The notes under the pieces are model-generated. The model was not told the origin of the DNA. It searched no databases and saw nothing but the letters and a program-made list of their open reading frames with translations. From positions 24,530,237 through 24,594,236 of the forward strand of contig OZ024757.1 in the NCBI GenBank assembly GCA_964016885.1: 64,000 nt of DNA, read 5' to 3'. Of the stretch, positions 58,038 to 64,000 are shown piece by piece; the first letter of the stretch is position 1, and the number at the start of each line of letters is the position of its first letter. This stretch comes from Eledone cirrhosa (Eukaryota; Mollusca; Cephalopoda; Octopoda; Eledonidae). Made by a program: the position numbers and the translations under genes.

Positions 58038-58170
58038 CCAAGAAGACATACGTCAAGCAACTTGAGGACGATACTGGATGCGCTGCGGAAGAATTGGCAA
58101 ACGCTATGAGAGACAGAGATGGATGGAGGAAACGTGTCGTAGAAAGCCGAGCAAGCTCGACCTGATGATG
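58038..58170 (+). pseudogene. LINE ORF C-terminus right after the gap
   Basis: PKKTYVKQLEDDTGCAAEEL, then ANAMRDRDGWRKRVVESRAS and ST before a stop. TYxxQLxxDTGxxxxxLxxAMxDRxxWRxxV is the end of many molluscan and insect non-LTR elements. The rest of the element is probably inside the gap. Confidence 0.85.
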
Positions 58171-58725
58171 AGATACGGAAAGTAAAAGAGTGTTGTCATA
58201 TAGAGAGTGAGGAGAGACAGAGAGTAAAGCAATTAAATTATAGAGAGGGTGAAAGAGGGGGAGAGAGAGACGACGCTCAGCTTTATAATATTAGAGAGTG
58301 AAGAGCGACAGGGAGAGTAAAGCAGTTAAATTATAGAGAGAGGGAAGAGCGATGGAGAGAGTAAAGCTAAGAAACTATAGGGAGGGGTGTAGGATACATA
58401 CGTGTTGACCGAATTTACATACGACGCTCATCTCTACGGAAAGTAAAAGAGTGGTCATATAGAGAATGAAGAGAGACAGGGAGTAAAGCAGTTAAATTAT
58501 AGAGAGGGTGAAAGAGGGAGAGAGATAGAGGGACGACGCTCAGCTTTATAATATTTGAGAGTGAAGAGCGACAGAGAGTAAAGCAGTTAAATTATAGAGA
58601 GGGGGAATGATCTATTATAGAGAGAGAGAAGAGCAACGGAGAGAGTAAACCTAAGAAACAATAGGGAGGTGTGTAGGATACATACATAATACATACACAC
58701 AACACTCAGTTTTATAATATTATAG
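58170..58725. repeat. Two diverged tandem copies of a GA-rich unit of about 265 bp
   Basis: ACGGAAAGTAAAAGAGTG starts both copies (58175 and 58437), each continuing with GTAAAGCAnTTAAATTATAG, ACGACGCTCAGCTTTATAAT and GTGTAGGATACATAC. The unit itself contains several GAGAGAGAG submotifs. Confidence 0.85.
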
Positions 58726-58749
58726 ATAGATATATAGATAGAGATTAAT

Positions 58750-59095
58750 TTCATCATTCATCATCATTTCATTTTACGTCCGCTTTTCCCTGCTTGCAAG
58801 GGTGGGACGGGAACAGATTCTGGCTTGATTTCTACAGCTGGATGCCCTTCCTAACACCAACCACATTTACAGTAAGTGCTGGGTGCTTTTTTGCCGTGGC
58901 ACCTCCACGACCACTTTACAGTGGAATGATAGGGACCCCAGTCGCTATCATCTCATTTTACAGCTGAGGAAACTGGAGCAATGTGAAATAAAGTGTCTTG
59001 CTCAAGGAAACAACACATCATCCGGTCTGAGAATTGAACTCACAATCTTTCGATTGCAAGACCAATGCTCTAACCACTAAGCCATGTGCCTCCAT
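58750..59095 (-). repeat. SINE family A, full-length
   Basis: TCATCATTTCATTTTACGTC to the tRNA-like head ending GCCATGTGCCTCC. Confidence 0.9.
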
Positions 59096-59099
59096 TTAT

Positions 59100-60130
59100 T
59101 TATCAAAATCATCGAACACAATCCGTATATAAAATGTCAACATCTTTTATTAACAGACTTGTAAATATTTCAATGGCTACGAGAAGGCTTAAACTTTATA
59201 AGATTCTTCCAATTTCCTATTTTTACAATATAAATCTAACTGCACACATGTATGTGTCTAAATAAGAGAATCTGTTCCTACGTTGGGGTACACATTTATA
59301 ATATCCTTACTTTTCATAATGTAAGAACTTCTCAGCTGAATAAGAGAAAAGTTTCAAGTCAGTTTAAATGCTGGAATAGCCGCTCCGACAGTGAGTAAGA
59401 CGGAAAGTCTCCATTGCTCCAAGCTCAACCACAAACCTATCAGAGAGCAGGTGAACATACCAGAAGGAATCACAACATATGCATAACAGTTGGTGGAGAC
59501 TGAAAGAATCCGCTCACAGATCAGCAGGCCGAGGTCATGTTGCACTCTAAATCATGACCCGTTCGTTTGTTTTGGGGAAGAGGGACATGTCCGAGATGGT
59601 TCCACATCGCAGTGAAAAGTTAACCTATGATTATGATGATGATATCTAAAAAAAAAAATAGGAAATACATAAAGCGGAGATTTATGAAATTGTAGAGAAA
59701 GATTCCAGTTAACGAAATATCTGAATGATAATTTTGAAGGTTTAATTACGTAAAAAAAAAAAAAAAAAAAGAGGAAAAACATAATTTTCATAAATTTCTA
59801 ATGCACCGAAGCCTGGCAAATGATTTCATGAAGGTAACTGAGCTACAAGTGAGCTGTTAGTTCAGTTGCAATATACAATATACAAGTGGAACCCGTTTCT
59901 TCTACAACAACTACAGCCCCGGCGGACAGAATGGAGAAGGCGGTTCCCCGGATGTCGGCGAGGGAAACAGTATAGGGGAAAAAGTATTTCATCAAACGCC
60001 TCTGATATTTTTTTTTATTATTTTCAAAATTAATCTTGAGAATACAACTACTGTTGAAATAGTTGATTAGGAAGAGAACTAACAATAAAACATATCTAAA
60101 TATTTCAACATATAAAACTGATTAATACAA
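59100..60130. other. AT-rich intergenic sequence with fragments of the GC-rich dispersed repeat
   Basis: Apart from pieces of the CCCCGGCGGACAGAATGGAG family (59365-59420, 59905-59970) and a poly-A run (59753-59770), nothing is recognised. Frames here are short and not conserved. Confidence 0.6.
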
Positions 60131-60256
60131 TCAGTATATCGATCTGTACGATTATGACAAACGTACCGAGAGAGAAACTCCTCAAAAACGAATTGACAAT
60201 AGAACACGAGGATACGAGAAATATAGTTTTAAAGACACGTCAGCGTAACAATATAA

Positions 60257-60720
60257 TAATTGTTTCTGCTTTTGGCACAAGGCCAGCAATTACCGAGTAC
60301 ATTACTGGTACTTTATTTTATCGACCCGGTAATGATGAAAGGCAAAGTTAACCTCGGCGGGATTTGAACTCAGACTGTAAAGGGACGTAACTATGCTGGA
60401 AAGCATGGCGTCCGACCCTCTACCGATACTGCCAATCCACCGCCCTAATAATTGTTTCTGCTTTTGGCACAAGGCCAGCAATAACCGAGTACATTACTGG
60501 TACTTTATTTTATCGACCCCGTAAGGATGAAAGGCAAAGTTAACCTCGGCGGGATTTGAACCCAGAATGGCAAGGGCCGTAACTCTACGCCTCAAAGCAT
60601 GGCGACCAACCCTCTACCGATACTGCCAATCCACCGCCTTAATAATTATTTCTACTTTTGGCACAAGGCCAGCAATTACTCACTGTATTACTGGTACTTT
60701 ATTTTATCCGCCCTAATAAT
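60257..60720 (-). repeat. Three consecutive SINE family B copies
   Basis: Copies at 60257-60447, 60446-60646 and 60646-60715 (truncated), all in the same orientation. They join at TAATAATTGTTTCTGC or TAATAATTATTTCTAC. Each shows the inverse of GTACTTTATTTTATCGACC and CGGCGGGATTTGAAC. Confidence 0.9.
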
Positions 60721-60722
60721 GG

Positions 60723-61019
60723 AAGATATATTCTTTTAATGTTGCAATATTAAAGAAAATGTAAAGGAAGGGGTGAACAGCGGAGCCAACACCAGAGCAA
60801 AAGACAGCAACGTCGCGAGTACTGGGCAACCTCTCTAATGATTTTTGAGACAAGCCAGCACACTAGCAGCGTTGCCTCGGGTAATGGCGAGGCTGAGGTG
60901 CTGGAACAGCCAAGCACCCTCACGAGATTCGCCAGTTACCTCTATTAGGTGAGCCACCGTTGTTCACCCCTTCCATTACATTTTCTTTAATATTGTAACA
61001 TTACAAGAATATATCTTTC
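60723..61019. repeat. Foldback element, about 57-base arms, GC-richer centre
   Basis: ATATTCTTTTAATGTTGCAA plus TATTAAAGAAAATGTAAAGG and AAGGGGTGAACA (60727-60779) is inverted at 60961-61012. The 180-base centre (CGCGAGTACTGGGCAACCTC and similar) belongs to the GC-rich dispersed family. Confidence 0.88.
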
Positions 61020-61024
61020 ATAAT

Positions 61025-61105
61025 AATAATAGTTTCTACTTTCGGCACATGGCTAGCAATTATTCCAGTATATTACTGGTACTTTATTTTATCGACAATA
61101 ATAAT
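61025..61105 (-). repeat. SINE family B fragment
   Basis: TAATAGTTTCTACTTTCGGC to TACTTTATTTTATCGAC. Confidence 0.75.
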
Positions 61106-62455
61106 CAACTTTAAATTCTAGTTCATTAAATTGCTCCAAAATCAATTGAAATACGTCGGTTGGTGTATTACATGAGAAATACAATACAGCGTGGATTACG
61201 GCAGCTAAACAAAACTACCGTTTAAATAGTTGCTTTTGACTTTATGAAGGGAAAACTAAAAATATGTTTCAATAAAAAATGTTCAACATAATATAAAGCT
61301 CTACTTTACCTTCATAAAAATGAAAAAAAAAATCGTTTTTTAACACTTTTTCCTGAGGTCGAAAAACACGAAACCTTAAGGCAGTCATTTTGTTTTTCTT
61401 CGATAGATTTACACTATGAATATGCAAAGTGTGTATGTGTGTATATATATATATAATGTATAATAAACAATACAGTATAATTACCTCATTACCAGAGGTT
61501 TCCGGAATAAGACGAATACAAGAAACGTCCGCATTCGTTCGCCAGACAAGGGAATTTAAAAGTGAAATATTTGTCAAATCTCCTCAAGAAAGGCTAAAAG
61601 TTTAACGGGCAAAAAAATAATAAATAAAAGTAATGGTAATCTTTCGTTTTAGGTACGTAAATAAAAAAAAATCCAGAAAAACCAAAATTTATTTCAAAAG
61701 AAGCGAAATCTCACAAAGGATATTAACCCTAACCCATGTTATTTAAACTGACGGAAACCGAAACTTAGTGAAATTTAAACATATCGACAAAGTTTTATTT
61801 TACGTACCGAAAACGAAAGATTGCCAAAGTAATAATACAAGAAATGTATAAAAAATAAAAATAAAGAAATATAGTAAGGGGATGTGTGTGTATATGCACA
61901 TACATATGTACATGTGTGTGTATGTACAATTGCATGTGTATAGTGAAAAAATGTGTGCGTAAGTACATACATGAGGGCAAACATATTAGTGTATGTGTGA
62001 CCAAATACATATATATATATATATATATATATGTTGAAAATAGAAATTGTAAGAAAATGGAGTTAGCGTACATACAGACTATATATATATATATATTATA
62101 GAGTCAAGACAACGGCGGCTGAGCACTTGCCGTTACAATAGCTAGTTCCAGACTGATTGCCAAAGGCATTTGCGGTTAACTGACTGTATCGGAAGGACTG
62201 TTTGTCCAAATAAAGGGCATGCATTGTTTATATAATTGTAAAATCCCTTCAAAAAGTGTTCTTTTTTGTTTGTTGAGGGAGAGGTTGTGTGTATAGACAT
62301 CTGGCTGAGTGAGTGTTTATATGCATGTGTACGTCTAAATGCGTGTCCAAGTGTATCTGCCTGGTCAGCTTGAGATAGAATAATCGTGGAGAGCGGGCAG
62401 AAAAATATCTATCGAGAAAATATATTACGGTGTGTGTATGTCTGCTCCCACTAGG
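61105..62455. other. AT-rich intergenic sequence
   Basis: Contains small TA runs (61441-61458, 62008-62034, 62082-62100) and a TGTGTG-rich part (61880-61960). No gene or known repeat is recognised beyond a short CAAGACAACGGCGGCTGAGC piece at 62103. Confidence 0.6.
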
Positions 62456-62685
62456 GCCGGATTTAGATTTGATGAGGCCCTAAGCTATTTGAGATAATGG
62501 GGCCCTAAAATGTTATAAAAACTGCAAAACGTTTAATATTAAAGCAGAAAACTGTTTAAAATTATTGCATTATTTTAGTTCTTTTTTATCTTATATTTTG
62601 GAAATGTACACGCCGTTTTTTTTTTTCAATTTTTCGGGGCCCCAATAAAGTGGGGGCTCTAAGCTATAGCTGGCTCCCATGCATG
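62455..62685. repeat. GGGGCCCTAAGCTAT dispersed repeat
   Basis: GGGCCGGATTTAGATTTGAT and GAGGCCCTAAGCTATTTGAG at one end; GGGGCCCCAATAAAGTGGGG and GCTCTAAGCTATAGCTGGCT at the other. The ends are partly inverted, as in a DNA-transposon-derived or MITE-like element. Confidence 0.65.
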
Positions 62686-63039
62686 GTTATCGCGACCTTC
62701 AGACAAACGGTCTATAGAATTGGCGTCAGTCGCCCTATCAAAGAATAGTGCAAGTTGACCGAATGGAAGACATATTTGTCAACGAAGTGACAACTAACTT
62801 CTTAGTTATCTGGAAAAAAAACAGGAACAGCAGCCAATACAACAGCGCACACACGTATTTGATGAGACAACGATATATGTTAATTGACAAGGTTGACTAA
62901 CTTGAGGAATTAGGATATTATTTAAATAAGGTAATCCTGGAAAAAAACGAAAGTTTGCACAGAAATATTCTAAAAGAAAACGTTGTAGATAACAATTGCA
63001 TCGATGAAATCAATAATAAAATAAATAAATGTGTTTAGT

Positions 63040-63220
63040 ATAATGTTTCTACTTTTGGCACAAGGCCAGCAATTACTCCAGTGAATTACTGGTGCTTTAT
63101 TTTATCGACCCTGTAAGGATAAAAGGCAAAGTTAACCTCGGCAGGATTTAAACGCAGAACGCAAAGGGTCATAACTCTATGCTGCAAAGCATGGTGTCTG
63201 ACGCTCTACCGATACTGCCA
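63040..63220 (-). repeat. SINE family B
   Basis: TGTTTCTACTTTTGGCACAA through CTCTACCGATACTGCCAA. Confidence 0.86.
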
Positions 63221-63354
63221 AACTAATGAAAAGATTACGGGTATAAACGTTTAGCCATGCCAGAGTGGAAACATGGACGTTAAAAGGTGATGATAATGAT
63301 ATATGAATGTATACATTTATTTAAGTATACATATATTTATGTATATATGTATAC

Positions 63355-63548
63355 GTATGTCATTGTCGCTGTTTAACATCCATTTTTGCACGCTAGCATG
63401 GGTTAGACAAGTTGTGAGGCAAGTGTAGTGAGATGACCCTGTCTTGCTCATGCAGAATTATTTCTGGCTTGCTATAGCTGGGTGCCCTTCCAAACTCTGA
63501 CCACACTTACAGTATGGACTGGGTGCTTTTTGTCATGTCACTAACACA
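63355..63548 (+). repeat. Dispersed repeat (CACGCTAGCATGGGTTAGAC family)
   Basis: GCTGTTTAACATCCATTTTT, GACCCTGTCTTGCTCATGC and TTACAGTATGGACTGGGTGC. Confidence 0.8.
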
Positions 63549-64000
63549 ACCACTCTATGATGTAGTGTGCAGGAGAGAAGACTGTGCTGGTGTGGACATG
63601 TGATGTAGTGTGCAGGAGAGAAGACTGTGCTGGTGTGGACATGTGATGTAGTGTGCAGGAGAGAAGACTGTGCTGGTATGGACATATGATGTAGTGTGAA
63701 GGAGAGAAGACTGTGCTGGTATAGACATGTGATGTAGTGTGCAGGAGAGAAGACTGTGCTGGTATGGATATGTGATGTAGTGCGAAGGAGAGAAGACTGT
63801 GCTGGTATAGACATGTGATGCAGTGTACAGGAGAGAAGACTGTGCTGGTATAGACATGTGATGTAGTGTGCAGGAGAGAAGACTGTGCTGGTATAGACAT
63901 GTGATGTAGTGTGCAGGAGAGAAGACTGTGCTGGTATGGACATGTGATGTAGTGTGCAGGAGAGAAGACTGTGCTGGTATGGACATGTGATGTAGTGTGC
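63549..64000. repeat. 43-bp satellite, about 10.5 units to the window edge
   Basis: The unit is GTGATGTAGTGTGCAGGAGA plus GAAGACTGTGCTGGTATGGA plus CAT. In one frame it reads QERRLCWYGHVM, the conserved LINE segment seen at 33060-33110. The three long minus-strand frames arise because 43 is not a multiple of three, so the unit rotates through all frames. Confidence 0.95.

Noticed and set aside
63533..63986. Three long frames [15 protein letters not shown]
   Set aside because: A 43-bp satellite read in three rotating frames; no gene.

Overview
The window is animal nuclear DNA, most likely from a cephalopod mollusc of the Octopus type. This is inferred from several signs: two conserved animal genes split into short exons by kilobase introns with GT/AG borders; AT-rich, repeat-saturated introns; dense tRNA-derived SINEs, many ending in GATGAT-type tails; LINE 3' ends; Tc1/mariner relics; and very long TA, CA, TATC and ATC microsatellites. 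A block of exactly 200 N (57838-58037) is an assembly gap. The species call is an inference, because no species-specific marker can be checked here.

Two real protein-coding genes were recognised, arranged head to head. On the minus strand, GTF3C5 (TFIIIC 63 kDa subunit, an RNA polymerase III initiation factor) starts at 34308. It runs leftwards through seven exons (34129-34308, 28781-28985, 20809-21078, 16605-16741, 14115-14322, 12576-12745, 431-544) and leaves the window, so its C-terminal exon or exons are missing. On the plus strand, RPAP2 (RNA polymerase II-associated protein 2, Rtr1-type CTD phosphatase) is complete in ten exons: 35545-35612, 38583-38694, 39426-39524, 42369-42434, 43250-43377, 45462-46527, 47989-48092, 50351-50431, 53488-53556 and 54842-54983. 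It encodes about 644 residues, and poly(A) signals lie at 55344-55357. All exon phases join without a break. The start codons are 1.2 kb apart, so one divergent promoter region may serve a Pol III factor and a Pol II factor.

Layout. 1-34 kb: GTF3C5 introns. They hold a 59-bp minisatellite touching the exon 7 donor, concatenated retroposon tails (2.8-4.5 kb), mariner relics (9.5-10.3 and 11.2-11.6 kb), LINE 3' ends, a 61-bp satellite made from a LINE end (17.8-18.5 kb), a decayed but end-to-end Tc1/mariner element (22612-23880), large palindromes, and two hammerhead-ribozyme-like motifs in the sense orientation of intron 2. 34.3-35.5 kb: candidate shared promoter. 35.5-55.4 kb: RPAP2, with a 30-bp satellite in intron 5 and a 1.7-kb TA/ATC array starting beside the exon 8 donor. 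55.4-64 kb: intergenic repeats, a reverse transcriptase relic, the gap, three adjacent SINEs and a 43-bp satellite derived from a LINE coding segment.

The two genes act in the same broad process (nuclear RNA polymerase function) but in different polymerase systems. No prokaryote-like operon, CRISPR array or virus was seen. Most long open frames in this window are microsatellite or SINE translations and are not genes.
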